A DNA stretch of 64,000 bases from Rhodococcus sp. 06-462-5 (GCF_002258315.1 NZ_NOYD01000005.1:329694-393693); one strand, 5' to 3'; shown: positions 52,149 through 63,748, numbered from the stretch's first letter. The notes: generated by a model not told the origin, from the letters alone. Made by a program: numbers and translations.

Positions 52149-52818
52149 GGACAACCACCAACTCCTCTGTTCGACGGCCCGGAGCCAGTACTCCACGCGC
52201 TTCGAGCCACTGCGCGCGGCGGTGCATCACGGGCCCGAAATCGATGGTGCGGCGGCTGACCTCGGTCACCGACAGTCCGCTGTCGGCGAGCATGTTCACG
52301 GTGCGTCGGGGTCCGGAGAACTCCGAGTGGACGACGAGCAACACCCCGCCCGGAGCCAGCAAGGACGCAGCGGCTCGGCAGAGCGGATCGAGCACCATCC
52401 GGCCGTCCTCGCCTGCGTCCCAGGCACGGTACAGCCCCATTCCGGTCGGCACGACCTCGGACGGGACGTAGGGAGGATTGCAGAGCACCACATCGAACGA
52501 TTCCAGCTCGGCGGCCTCGGCCAGCGATCCCATCCGGACGTCCACCTCGACCCCTACCGAGCGCGCGTTGCGCTGGGCACAGTCGACTGCGCGGGGCGAG
52601 ATGTCGAACGCCACCACCTCACGCGCGCCCAGCAGCGCAGCAGTGATGGCCACGGCACCACTGCCGGTGCACATGTCCAGTACTCGCGCGCCGGGAACGA
52701 TGCCCGTCGTTGCGGCGATGTCGCACAGCAGAAGCGAATCCTCCTGTGGTTCGTACACTCCCGGATCGGCGTGCACCGAGGTCAGGGTTCGAACGTGATC
52801 GGATTCGGCTGTCGTCAT
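52132..52818 (-). CDS. HemK2/MTQ2-like protein methyltransferase
   Basis: The 228-aa class I methyltransferase has the SAM motif VLDMCTGSGAVAITAAL and the NPPY motif in VVLCNPPYVPS, both typical of HemK2-like enzymes that modify a Gln or Lys side chain. GGGAGG precedes the ATG at 52818. It precedes and overlaps the CDGSH gene, so the two are cotranslated. The target protein is unknown. Confidence 0.87.
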   Translation of the reverse strand: MTTAESDHVRTLTSVHADPGVYEPQEDSLLLCDIAATTGIVPGARVLDMCTGSGAVAITAALLGAREVVAFDISPRAVDCAQRNARSVGVEVDVRMGSLAEAAELESFDVVLCNPPYVPSEVVPTGMGLYRAWDAGEDGRMVLDPLCRAAASLLAPGGVLLVVHSEFSGPRRTVNMLADSGLSVTEVSRRTIDFGPVMHRRAQWLEARGVLAPGRRTEELVVVRGDKR

Positions 52819-52853
52819 CGGCGTGCCTCCCACGGTGTAGCGATCGTCCTCGT

Positions 52854-52878
52854 ATTCCCGTCGAGCCCGCAGTCAAAC
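52854..52878 (-). promoter_or_regulatory. Possible SigF/SigB-like promoter of the methyltransferase gene
   Basis: On the minus strand, GTTT (52878-52875), a 15-nt spacer and GGGAAT (52859-52854) lie 36 nt upstream of the ATG at 52818. Divergent from it, a similar box precedes the STAS gene. Confidence 0.3.
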
Positions 52879-52894
52879 CCGTTGCCGTTTCGAG

Positions 52895-52920
52895 GCTTAC
52901 GAACACCCCACCCCGGGTAG
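52895..52920 (+). promoter_or_regulatory. SigF/SigB-like promoter of the STAS-SQR operon
   Basis: GCTT (52895-52898), a 16-nt spacer and GGGTAG (52915-52920) lie about 100 nt before the STAS gene start. The first box has one mismatch to GTTT. Confidence 0.35.
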
Positions 52921-53021
52921 TCGTGTGAAGCGTGGTTGAGGAGTAGCCCGCGATCCCCGTATGTCGACTGTCGACTCCCCCGTGCGCCGGGCGAGGAGTT
53001 CGACTGCTCAGGAGTGTGTTC

Positions 53022-53444
53022 ATGATCGTCGTACCGTCCATTACGTCCCCGCTCGCGGAAGTGATTCCGTCGCTGACCGACTCGCACAGCCTCGACACCG
53101 AGATGACACTGTCGGTCGACGAGAGCGCAGGTGCCGACATCGTCGTACGAGTGATCGGCACGATCGGTGACTCGGACGTTCCCGTTCTGGCCGAAACGCT
53201 CGGTGAGGTCGCCGAGCGCGGGCGAGCGTTGATCCTCGACCTGTCGTCGGTGACAGGCGTCGCCGCAGGTGTCCGCTCCGTGCTCGACGCCACCGCGATC
53301 CGGCTGGGACGGTGGAATCAGCAACTGGCAGTGGTGCTTTCACCAGATCTGCAGCGGTCCGTCATCGGTCTCGTACCGGAGCGAGTCGAGGTCCGTCGGT
53401 CGACGACCGAGTCCGTGGTGGCACCGACAGCAGACACTCGATGA
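53022..53444 (+). CDS. STAS-domain (anti-sigma antagonist-like) protein
   Basis: The 140-aa protein has a STAS fold with VVRVIGTIGDSDVPVLAETL and ALILDLSSVTGVAAGVRSVLDA. The conserved Ser of SpoIIAA-type antagonists is not in the usual DLS-x-V-x-F-x-DS context. It reads DLSSVTGVAAG, so phosphorylation is doubtful. GGAG precedes the ATG. The stop overlaps the start of an SQR-like flavoprotein gene by ATGA. Confidence 0.82.
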   Translation: MIVVPSITSPLAEVIPSLTDSHSLDTEMTLSVDESAGADIVVRVIGTIGDSDVPVLAETLGEVAERGRALILDLSSVTGVAAGVRSVLDATAIRLGRWNQQLAVVLSPDLQRSVIGLVPERVEVRRSTTESVVAPTADTR

Positions 53445-54694
53445 TCCGTTCGGCGACGGCAAGGGCACCCGCCGATTCGCGAGAGGTGTTGTCAGTGCTC
53501 ACCCCTGACACGACCTACGACGTGCTGGTCGTCGGCGGAGGCAATGCAGGCATCAGCGCGGCTGCGCGACTGCTGAAGAAGGGCATCTCCGACGTCGCGG
53601 TCATCGAGCCCAAGCAGGTGCACACCTATCGTCCTCTGCTGTCGTACGTGGGCTCGGGTCAGGCAGCGCTGACCGAGGCGGAGCGCACGCAGCGTTCGGT
53701 GATTCCGACCGGATGCGTCTGGCTGGAAGACTCGGCGACAGCGATCGACCCGGTGAATCGCCTGGTGCGATGTGCGTCGGGTACGGAATACGGCTACCGC
53801 GATCTGGTGCTCGGTCAGGGTCTCGTCGTCGACACCGACGCGCTGCCCGGGGTGTGGGCTGCACTCCGATCCCCCGCTGTCGCCAGCAACTACCTCGACC
53901 GAGCCGAACGCACCTGGCAACTGGTACGCGATCTGCCTGCCGGCAGCAGTGCGGTGTTCACCGTGCCGCGCCCGCCGGTCGGGTGCACCGGCACCACACT
54001 CAAGCCGTTGTTTCTAGCCGCAGACCACTGGACCCGTACCGGCCGTATGCCGGACATCGACATCACGCTGGTGGTCGATCGTCATCGACTGTTGGGTGTG
54101 CGCGAGCTCGACGCCATCGTCGTCGGCCGACTACGCGAGCTCGGCGTGCGCATCCTCCCCCGCACCGCGGTGACGGCTCTGCATCCGGAGAGCGGACACA
54201 TCACCGTCACGGACCACGACGGTGTCGACGAGCGCATCGGCTACGACATGCTGCACCTCGTACCGCCGTTCCGCGGTCCGACGTGGCTGGAGGAATCGAA
54301 CCTGACCGGGTCTGTGCCGCACGGTGTCGTCGACATCGACGCTCGAACTCTGCGCCACCGGGTGTATCCGGAGGTCTGGGCCGCGGGTGACGGCGCAGCA
54401 ATCGACACCGACTCCTCGGGTGGCGCACTGCGCAAGCAGATCTCGATTCTCGTCGACAATCTGATCGCAGCGCGAAGCGGTAAACCGTTGTCGGAGTACG
54501 ACGGCTACACCGTTGCCCCCATCGCCGTCGGCGCACACAGCTTGATCGCCGCCGAGTTCGACCGCACCGGGACCCTGACGCCGTCGTTGCCGTCGTTCGT
54601 CGATTCGCTGAAGCCGAGGCGCTCCGCCTGGGCCTTCGACCGATACGGCCTACCGCTGTCCTACTGGAACATGATTCTCGCCGGCCGACTCTGA
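53441..54694 (+). CDS. Sulfide:quinone oxidoreductase-like FAD flavoprotein
   Basis: The 417-aa protein has the FAD fold LVVGGGNAGISAAARLL and a second NAD(P)/quinone region, with PPVGCTGTTLKPLF and WAAGDGAAI in the middle and C-terminal parts. It resembles SQR-like and related NDH-2-type enzymes. The cysteine set of true SQR cannot be assigned with certainty, although Cys residues at CVWLED and VGCTG are present. The ATG overlaps the STAS stop. A GTG at 53492 is an alternative start. Confidence 0.8.
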   Translation: MIRSATARAPADSREVLSVLTPDTTYDVLVVGGGNAGISAAARLLKKGISDVAVIEPKQVHTYRPLLSYVGSGQAALTEAERTQRSVIPTGCVWLEDSATAIDPVNRLVRCASGTEYGYRDLVLGQGLVVDTDALPGVWAALRSPAVASNYLDRAERTWQLVRDLPAGSSAVFTVPRPPVGCTGTTLKPLFLAADHWTRTGRMPDIDITLVVDRHRLLGVRELDAIVVGRLRELGVRILPRTAVTALHPESGHITVTDHDGVDERIGYDMLHLVPPFRGPTWLEESNLTGSVPHGVVDIDARTLRHRVYPEVWAAGDGAAIDTDSSGGALRKQISILVDNLIAARSGKPLSEYDGYTVAPIAVGAHSLIAAEFDRTGTLTPSLPSFVDSLKPRRSAWAFDRYGLPLSYWNMILAGRL

Positions 54695-55897
54695 CCGGTC
54701 GGGCGACTCCATGAACCTGTCAGGGTCGTGAGCGACGACCCCATGTCCGTCGCCTTCCAGGGCGCGAAACGCATCGCGCAGGAGCCGTCGAGCCGCGCCG
54801 TCGATGGCACGTACCTCACTGAAATCAACCTTTGTACAAGTACTTTCGCCGAAACCGTCGACCAACCGAGACGTGACCGCCTCTGCACCTGCGAACCGAA
54901 GATCGCCCTGTAGCTCCACGGTCGTCACGCCGTCCGCCTCGGTCACGCTGCGGATGGCCGATTCACCGCTGGGCGCGACGTGCATCATGTGCAGGCCCAG
55001 ATCGCGCGAGAGTCTCTCGAACACCGCCACCCCGCGCACACTGTTGCCGTGCTCGTTCAGTCTGGGTGAGACGACGGCAATGCCCACTTGACCCGGCAAC
55101 ACACCGATGATCGCGCCGGCCACCCCGCTCTTGGCGGGTATGCCCACGGTCGCGAGCCAGCTGCCACTGCCGTCGTACATTCCACAGGTCGCCATGACCG
55201 CCAGTACGTGGCGATCGATCGCCGAGTCGAGTACCTGTTCACCCGTCCGAGGATCTTTGCCGCCGTTCGCCATCACCGCGGCGATCCGGGCCAGGTCGTT
55301 ACAGGTCACGGTCACCGCGCACTGACGCGCATAGCCGTCGACGACATCGGCCGGTTCGGCTCCGAGGTGGCCGACCGACTTCAGTAGGTGCGCGATCGCG
55401 GTGTTCCGGTCGTCGGATTCCAGTTCGGCCTCGTACACCTGACGGTCGACGGAGAGTTCGCGGCCGGCCATCGCGCTCAGAAGGTCCGCCATTCGCCCCG
55501 CCCGCTCTTCGCTCCCGTGGCCTCGAATCATCGAATGCACCGCCAGCGCACCGGCATTGATCAACGGGTTCCGTGGTCTTCCGGTCTCCGCTTCCAGCGA
55601 TATCTCGTTGAACGAATCGCCCGACGGTTCGACGTCGACGGCCTCGAGCACCGCCTCGATGCCGTTGTCCTCGATGGCGAGCGCGTACGCGACCGCTTTG
55701 GCTATCGATTGGATCGAGAATTCGGTGTCGGTATCGCCCGCTCCGTGCAGCGATCCCCCGACGGTGGCGAGGGCGACCGCGAACGTGTCGGGATCCGCCG
55801 AGGCCACCACCGGGTTACCCTCGGTCACGGTCCCGCCGTCGAACGCTCGGCAGTCCTCCAACACGGACGCGAGGTATTCGGGAACAGGCGATCTCAT
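54650..55897 (-). CDS. glsA: Glutaminase with C-terminal STAS domain
   Basis: The 415-aa protein has a serine-type glutaminase domain (about 1-310) with Ser64-x-x-Lys67 in SIQSIAKAV, and the family blocks NPLINAGALA and GIPAKSGVAGAI. A STAS-like domain covers about 325-415 (VTTVELQGDLRFAGAEAV and TKVDFSEVRAIDG). It hydrolyses glutamine to glutamate and ammonia. The last 45 nt overlap the convergent SQR-like gene. Confidence 0.93.
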   Translation of the reverse strand: MRSPVPEYLASVLEDCRAFDGGTVTEGNPVVASADPDTFAVALATVGGSLHGAGDTDTEFSIQSIAKAVAYALAIEDNGIEAVLEAVDVEPSGDSFNEISLEAETGRPRNPLINAGALAVHSMIRGHGSEERAGRMADLLSAMAGRELSVDRQVYEAELESDDRNTAIAHLLKSVGHLGAEPADVVDGYARQCAVTVTCNDLARIAAVMANGGKDPRTGEQVLDSAIDRHVLAVMATCGMYDGSGSWLATVGIPAKSGVAGAIIGVLPGQVGIAVVSPRLNEHGNSVRGVAVFERLSRDLGLHMMHVAPSGESAIRSVTEADGVTTVELQGDLRFAGAEAVTSRLVDGFGESTCTKVDFSEVRAIDGAARRLLRDAFRALEGDGHGVVAHDPDRFMESPDRSESAGENHVPVGQR

Positions 55898-56012
55898 GTG
55901 TCCACGCTAGTCCTCGACGAACAGGCCTTGACATCACGGCCGTACTGCCGCTTACACTCCTGGTTCCTCAACCGTTGTAGGGCCCCCTCCCGCAAAGATC
56001 GGATTACCTGAC

Positions 56013-57011
56013 GTGCGATTGCGACGCCTGATCGCTGCCGACTCGACAGATCGTCTGGCCGTGTACGCACCCGAATCCGGTGCCTGGGTCGATCTCGATG
56101 CCGCAGTGTCGACGCTGGGTGCCGACGAGGCTCTGCGCCCACTCACCCGCACCGTGCTCGGGTTTCTCGATGCCGGCGAACGCGCACGCGACTCGGCGTC
56201 GGCCGTGGTGCAGCGCGCGGTGTCCGAGGGAGTCGCGGTGGTGGACCGACCGGCACCGACGCTGCCGGTGGTGCCGGCGTCGCTTCGGTGCTTCCTGGGC
56301 TGGGAGGCGCACTGGGATCTGGCTGCGCACAACCTGGTTCGCCGCAACCTCCCGAAAGCGGTCCCCTTCATCCGCGGGTTCGAAGCGGTCACACGGTCGA
56401 CGTTCCCTGCACTCCGTCCAGGGCCGGGATTCGACGACCATCCGGTCTACTACACGGGCAATCACCTCACCGTCGTCGCCGACGAAGCTCCGGTCGAGTG
56501 GCCGTCCTACAGCCGGGCACTGGATTTCGAGCTCGAGTTCGGAGCCGTGGTGACCAGGCCCGTTCGCGATGTGTCCGAGCGAGAGGCCGCCGCTGCGATC
56601 GGCGGGTTCGTGGTGTTCGACGACATCAGCGCCCGCGATACCCAGTGGGAGGAACAGCGCCGCACCCCGTTCGGCCCGGTGGTCAAGACCAAGACCTTCG
56701 CCAGCTCCATGGGAGCCGATATCGTCACCGCCGACGAGGTGGCACCGTATCTGGATTCGTTGACGGCCACCGTCACGGTCAACGACGAACTGTGGTCGAC
56801 GACCGGCACCGCAGGCATGCGGTACTCGGTCGGAGAATCTCTCGCGTACGCCAGTCGCGGCGAAAGCGTCTACCCCGGTGAGTTGTTGACCTCCGGCACG
56901 CTTCCCCGCGGATGCGGCCTCGAACTCGAACGCTGGATAGCTCCGGGCGATCGCGTCGAACTGAGCATCGAACGAATCGGTTCGGTCACCAATACGATCG
57001 GGACTCGCTGA
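56013..57011 (+). CDS. Fumarylacetoacetate hydrolase family protein
   Basis: The 332-aa protein has the FAH-fold metal-binding and catalytic blocks: FDDHPVYYTGNHLTVV, DFELEFGAVV, VFDDISARDTQWEEQ and the KTKTFASSMG loop. The family cleaves C-C bonds or tautomerises/decarboxylates products of aromatic catabolism. The GTG start is preceded by a weak ribosome site. The substrate cannot be assigned, and no other aromatic-degradation gene is nearby. Confidence 0.88.
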   Translation: MRLRRLIAADSTDRLAVYAPESGAWVDLDAAVSTLGADEALRPLTRTVLGFLDAGERARDSASAVVQRAVSEGVAVVDRPAPTLPVVPASLRCFLGWEAHWDLAAHNLVRRNLPKAVPFIRGFEAVTRSTFPALRPGPGFDDHPVYYTGNHLTVVADEAPVEWPSYSRALDFELEFGAVVTRPVRDVSEREAAAAIGGFVVFDDISARDTQWEEQRRTPFGPVVKTKTFASSMGADIVTADEVAPYLDSLTATVTVNDELWSTTGTAGMRYSVGESLAYASRGESVYPGELLTSGTLPRGCGLELERWIAPGDRVELSIERIGSVTNTIGTR

Positions 57012-57015
57012 CGAT

Positions 57016-57150
57016 TCAGCGCTCGATGTCGGACTTGTCGGTGGAGGCATCCTGGAACATCTCGAGGAACGACCCGAAGCCGGATGCTCCCTTGCGTGAT
57101 TCGTCCATGTTGTGGTCGACGGCTCCTGCCGCCCCCTCGTCGTGTGTCAT
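57016..57150 (-). CDS. Possible 44-aa small protein downstream of katG
   Basis: The frame opens at an ATG 85 nt past a long hairpin and encodes MTHDEGAAGAVDHNMDESRK and a tail ending TDKSDIER, 44 residues, acidic. No family is recognised. Placement between FAH and katG on the katG strand is the only support besides a plausible start. Confidence 0.35.
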   Translation of the reverse strand: MTHDEGAAGAVDHNMDESRKGASGFGSFLEMFQDASTDKSDIER

Positions 57151-57234
57151 GCCCCGAGCTTGCCGCTCGCACATTGCAGCGAGCCGGGGGCCGAGGACAC
57201 GAATTGGCAACGAAAGATAACGGACCGATAACGA

Positions 57235-57290
57235 CGAACTCGAAGCTATGGATGGATCGAGCACGGTTTCCATCCATAACTTCGAGTTCG
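57235..57290. terminator. Long hairpin 3' of katG
   Basis: The 21-nt arms at 57235-57255 and 57270-57290 pair with one mismatch (CGAACTCGAAGCTATGGATGG and its partner), around a 14-nt loop, starting 10 nt past the katG stop. No clear T-run follows, so a termination or RNA-stability role is inferred. Confidence 0.55.
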
Positions 57291-57300
57291 GTAGAGAAGA

Positions 57301-59559
<2,259 letters not shown>

Positions 59560-60039
59560 TCACGAACTGTGCTGTGTCCGTGAACCGGGAGGGAACGAAA
59601 CAGGAGCTGTCGACTGCCCTCGAGCAGTCGAACACTGTGCGCAGAAGCCCCAGTAGATGACTTCCGCCTCGTCGATCGTGAAACCGACGGAGTCCGATGC
59701 GGTGAGACACGGCGTTTCGCCGACCGCGCAGTCCACGTCGGCGATGACGCCGCAGGAGCGGCACACCGCGTGGTGGTGATTGTCGCCGACACGAGATTCG
59801 TACCGAGCAGGAGATCCTGCCGGTTCGATTCGCCGCACCAGGCGCGCCGCGGTCAACGCATTGAGCACGTCGTACACGGTTTGCCGCGACACCTCGGGCA
59901 GCACCGATCGCACGAGTCCGAGGATCGTGTCGGTGTCTGCATGAGGATTGGATCCGACGACCTCGAGCACTGCGACCCTGGGACGGGTCACGCGCATGTC
60001 GGCGGTGCGTAACAGCTCCGCGTACGGTGAGATCGGCAT
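59560..60039 (-). CDS. furA: FurA-type ferric uptake regulator
   Basis: The 159-aa Fur protein has an N-terminal winged helix (TRPRVAVLEVVGSNPHADTD, SRQTVYDVLNALTAARLVRR) and metal-site His/Cys residues (HHHAVCRSCG, FCAQC). FurA represses katG and itself in mycobacteria and senses iron and redox. The ATG at 60039 gives MPISPYAELLRTAD. An adjacent upstream GTG is possible. No ribosome site is seen, consistent with leaderless FurA transcripts in relatives. Confidence 0.93.
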   Translation of the reverse strand: MPISPYAELLRTADMRVTRPRVAVLEVVGSNPHADTDTILGLVRSVLPEVSRQTVYDVLNALTAARLVRRIEPAGSPARYESRVGDNHHHAVCRSCGVIADVDCAVGETPCLTASDSVGFTIDEAEVIYWGFCAQCSTARGQSTAPVSFPPGSRTQHSS

Positions 60040-60046
60040 CACAGCA

Positions 60047-60085
60047 ATACTATCCTCCGCTTTTCTGGACAAAGTCAAGTATGCA
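60047..60085 (-). promoter_or_regulatory. furA promoter with AT-rich FurA-type operator
   Basis: On the minus strand, TTGACT (60078-60073), then CCAGAAAA (60068-60061) and TAGTAT (60052-60047) precede the furA start. The TTGACT...CCAGAAAA arrangement resembles the mycobacterial FurA-bound furA-katG promoter. The 20-nt box spacing is long, so a different -35 may be used. Confidence 0.5.
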
Positions 60086-60196
60086 ACCGAATTCGCCGAA
60101 TGTCGACCTGAACATCGCACAACAGCGCCGTCACCGAGCAATCGCGACCCCCACTGTTCGCTCTCCCTACACCCCTTGGTCGGATTCGGGACGGGA

Positions 60197-60938
<742 letters not shown>

Positions 60939-60963
60939 GGTGACTCCTCGGAGAATTGTTGTG

Positions 60964-63117
60964 TCAGTGCGAAAAGCGAATGGAGGGCAGCACCGCGCGT
61001 AACCATGCCGGCGACCACCACGCACCGTGTCCGGTCAGCCGTAGCAGGACCGGAAGCAGCACAAGTCGAACGAGGAACGCGTCGAGCAGTACCGCAACGC
61101 CGAGGATGATGCCCATCTCCTTCGGGGGCAACGGATCCGACAGTGCGAATGTGAAGAACACTGCCACCATCACCGCCGCGGCAGCAAAGATGACTCGCCC
61201 CGAGTGAGCCAAGCCGTCGACCTGGGCGACCTTGGAATCACCGGTGCGCTCGTAGTGCTCCTTGGCGGTGGCCAGCAGGAACACCGTGTAGTCCATGGCG
61301 ATGGCGAAGATCATCGCGAAGAAGAACACCGGGCCCCAGCCGTCCAGGAATCCCTGCGGGGTGAAACCGAGCAGTGACGCGCCGTGGCCTTCCTGGAAGA
61401 CCAACTGGGCGACTCCGAAGGCCGCCGCCGTGGACAGCAGGCTCACCAGAGTGCCGAGCAGCGCGATCAGCGGAGCCTGCAGCGCGACCAGAAGCAGCAC
61501 GAACCCGAGGACCAGGATGATCCCGACGACGATCGGCAGGTAGTCGTTCAGAGCCTGCTGAAGGTCCAGGTTCTCCGCGGGCGCTCCGCCGACGAGTGCC
61601 GAATCGGGCAGCGTGGATCGCAGATCGGCGACAATGGCACCCATCGATTCGTCGGACGGATCCACCGACGGAATTGCTTGCAGCAGAGCAAATCCCGAAC
61701 CGTCAGCCGCACTCTGCGGCGGCGTCACCATCGAGATCCCGTCCACCCCGGCCGCGGCGGTCGCGGTGCCGAGAGCATCGGCGTCGGGAACCACGATCTG
61801 CAGCGCTCCCGGTGCACCCGGCCCGAACTGGGCCTGTACTAGCTCGTAGCCCTGGCGCACCGGTGCGTCCTCCGGCACAACCGCAATCGACGGCATCGCC
61901 ACCTTCAATCCGAGCACCGGAAGCGCCAGGGCGATCAGAATTCCCATGGAGACCACGGCGAACGGCCACGGGTGCTTGTGCAACAACTCGCCCCAGGCCG
62001 CGAACTTCGGGGATCGATGCTCCTGCCGCTCGGCGTACGGCAACGAGGCGGCATTGACCTTGGAGCCGAGCGCACCCAACGCCGCAGGCAGCAGCGTCAT
62101 GGTCGCCAGCAACACGAAGGCGACGGCCAGCATGATTCCGACAGCCATGGTGCGCACCGCAGGCGCGGGGACGAGCAGCACGGCGGACAGACTCACCAGC
62201 ACCGTCAGCCCGGACAACACGACGGCTTTGCCTGCGGTGTCCATGGTCTCGGCCACTGCCGCCCGAGGGTCTGCGTTACGCAACGCGTCGCGGAATCGAG
62301 CGACGATGAACAGCGCGTAGTCGATTCCCAGCGCGAGCGCGAACATCATCGCGAAGTTCATGGCCCACACAGAGATCGGCGTGACTCCGTTGAGCAGAAC
62401 GAGACCACCAGCGGATGCGACGAGTCCTGCAACGGTGAGCAGCAGCGGCAATCCGGCGGCGACGAGTGATCCGAACGCAAGCACCATGATCGCCAATGTG
62501 ACCGGCCACGAGAACAATTCGGCTTGGATCATCGCGTCGTGGTTCGCCTTGTTGAAGTCCGACCACAGGGCCGACGAACCGGTGGGGTACACCTCGATTC
62601 CGTCGGTCGAGAGCGCGGTCAACCGCTCCTTCACATCGTCGACGGCTTCGACCATCTCGTCGGTCGTGCCGTTCGCCCCGGCGATGACGATGCCGGTTCG
62701 GCCGTCCGGGCTGATCGTCATCCCCGGTTGCGGCGCAACGACGTCCCCGAACCTGTTGTCTCCGGCGAACACATCGGACACGTCGGCAATCACGTTCTGA
62801 ACAGCGGGATCGGTGATGGGTTCCGCGTCGGAGTGGACGACCACCTGCACCGCGGCGGAGGAATTACCGCCGAAGTGCTGCTGGGCCAATTCTCGAACCT
62901 GAACGGATTCGGATCCGTTCGCCTGCCATCCCGCTCCGGCGAGGGACGAGAACACCGAGGGCGCAAACGAACCGAGGCCGACGAGCGCGATGAGCCACAC
63001 ACCGAACACCCAACGTCGGTGGGTCACCATCGAGCCGCCCGCGCGGCCGAGTAGGCCCGGCTCGGCCACAGGCCGATCATCCGGTGGACGAAGAACTTCG
63101 GCATCACGCAGCGACAT
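60964..63117 (-). CDS. MMPL-family RND-like transporter
   Basis: The 717-aa protein has about 11-12 hydrophobic segments with the two MMPL repeats and proton-relay-type motifs GIDYALFIVARFRD and AMDYTVFLLATAKEHY. RND/MMPL proteins move lipids or small molecules out of the cell. The AGGAG and ATG at 63117 follow immediately after a palindromic box ATACGGGTGGGGGTAT. It heads an operon with DUF302 and a CsoR/CstR-type regulator. Confidence 0.9.
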   Translation of the reverse strand: MSLRDAEVLRPPDDRPVAEPGLLGRAGGSMVTHRRWVFGVWLIALVGLGSFAPSVFSSLAGAGWQANGSESVQVRELAQQHFGGNSSAAVQVVVHSDAEPITDPAVQNVIADVSDVFAGDNRFGDVVAPQPGMTISPDGRTGIVIAGANGTTDEMVEAVDDVKERLTALSTDGIEVYPTGSSALWSDFNKANHDAMIQAELFSWPVTLAIMVLAFGSLVAAGLPLLLTVAGLVASAGGLVLLNGVTPISVWAMNFAMMFALALGIDYALFIVARFRDALRNADPRAAVAETMDTAGKAVVLSGLTVLVSLSAVLLVPAPAVRTMAVGIMLAVAFVLLATMTLLPAALGALGSKVNAASLPYAERQEHRSPKFAAWGELLHKHPWPFAVVSMGILIALALPVLGLKVAMPSIAVVPEDAPVRQGYELVQAQFGPGAPGALQIVVPDADALGTATAAAGVDGISMVTPPQSAADGSGFALLQAIPSVDPSDESMGAIVADLRSTLPDSALVGGAPAENLDLQQALNDYLPIVVGIILVLGFVLLLVALQAPLIALLGTLVSLLSTAAAFGVAQLVFQEGHGASLLGFTPQGFLDGWGPVFFFAMIFAIAMDYTVFLLATAKEHYERTGDSKVAQVDGLAHSGRVIFAAAAVMVAVFFTFALSDPLPPKEMGIILGVAVLLDAFLVRLVLLPVLLRLTGHGAWWSPAWLRAVLPSIRFSH

Positions 63118-63126
63118 TGTGCTCCT

Positions 63127-63142
63127 ATACGGGTGGGGGTAT
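63127..63142. promoter_or_regulatory. Operator-like box ATACGGGTGGGGGTAT
   Basis: ATAC and GTAT flank a G-rich core, 10 nt from the MMPL start codon. It has the same 16-nt layout (ATAC-N4-GGGGGTAT) as the box at 63194. Confidence 0.55.
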
Positions 63143-63193
63143 CGAACAGGGCAGACGGCACCCCGGATCGATCGAACGTTCCCACCATCGCAC

Positions 63194-63209
63194 ATACCCA
63201 AGGGGGTAT
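63194..63209. promoter_or_regulatory. Operator-like box ATACCCAAGGGGGTAT
   Basis: ATACCC and GGGGGTAT form a near palindrome in the divergent region between the MMPL and MarR genes. It fits CsoR/CstR-type binding. Confidence 0.6.
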
Positions 63210-63248
63210 GCAAGTACCCCTGGGGGTATCAGCCCAGGGGTACTTGCA
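63209..63248. promoter_or_regulatory. 16-bp inverted repeat overlapping a G-tract box
   Basis: TGCAAGTACCCCTGGG (63209-63224) and CCCAGGGGTACTTGCA (63233-63248) are perfect inverted arms around an 8-nt spacer. A TACCCCTGGGGGTA box (63215-63228) overlaps the left arm. It may be an operator cluster or a terminator for the MarR gene. Confidence 0.5.
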
Positions 63249-63283
63249 TTCAGAGCCGAAGGCCCGGCGTTGTCACCCGCCGG

Positions 63284-63748
63284 TCAGCGCCGACCGTTCC
63301 ACTGCTTCTCGATGCCGCGCAACACCTCGAGCGTCCGAGCAGAATCGGCATCGACCGCCATCCTCGACCGAGCGCGTTCGAGCGCACGCTCGGCCCGAGT
63401 GACCGCACGATGCCCCGAGTCGGTGGCCTCGACCATGTACTGCTGCCGATTTCGCGGATTGACGCTCCGCACCAGCAGCCCCGACTCGACGAGGCTGGCC
63501 GTCGTGGCGGTGATACTCGTCCGGTGCCGCACCAACTCCCGCGAGAGCGCACTGTAAGACATCGGCCCTCGCCTGGACACCAGTTCAAGCACCTCGTACC
63601 TCGCCCAGCTCAGCCCCTGCGCGTCCAGTGCCTCCGCCAGACGAACCCGCGCGGCCGACGCCATGCGTAGCACCGTGGACACGATTTCGAGCTCGGTGGA
63701 GTGCACTGGAGAGGTACCACCGTCGAACGATTCAGCGAGGGCAGTCAT
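63284..63748 (-). CDS. MarR family transcriptional regulator
   Basis: The 154-aa protein has a winged helix (GLSWARYEVLELVSRRGPM, YSALSRELVRHRTSITAT) and a C-terminal dimerisation helix. It resembles MarR regulators of oxidative stress or aromatic compounds. It is transcribed toward the MMPL promoter region and is 11 nt downstream of the biotin carboxyl carrier gene, so it may be cotranscribed with the carboxylase. The ligand is unknown. Confidence 0.9.
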   Translation of the reverse strand: MTALAESFDGGTSPVHSTELEIVSTVLRMASAARVRLAEALDAQGLSWARYEVLELVSRRGPMSYSALSRELVRHRTSITATTASLVESGLLVRSVNPRNRQQYMVEATDSGHRAVTRAERALERARSRMAVDADSARTLEVLRGIEKQWNGRR

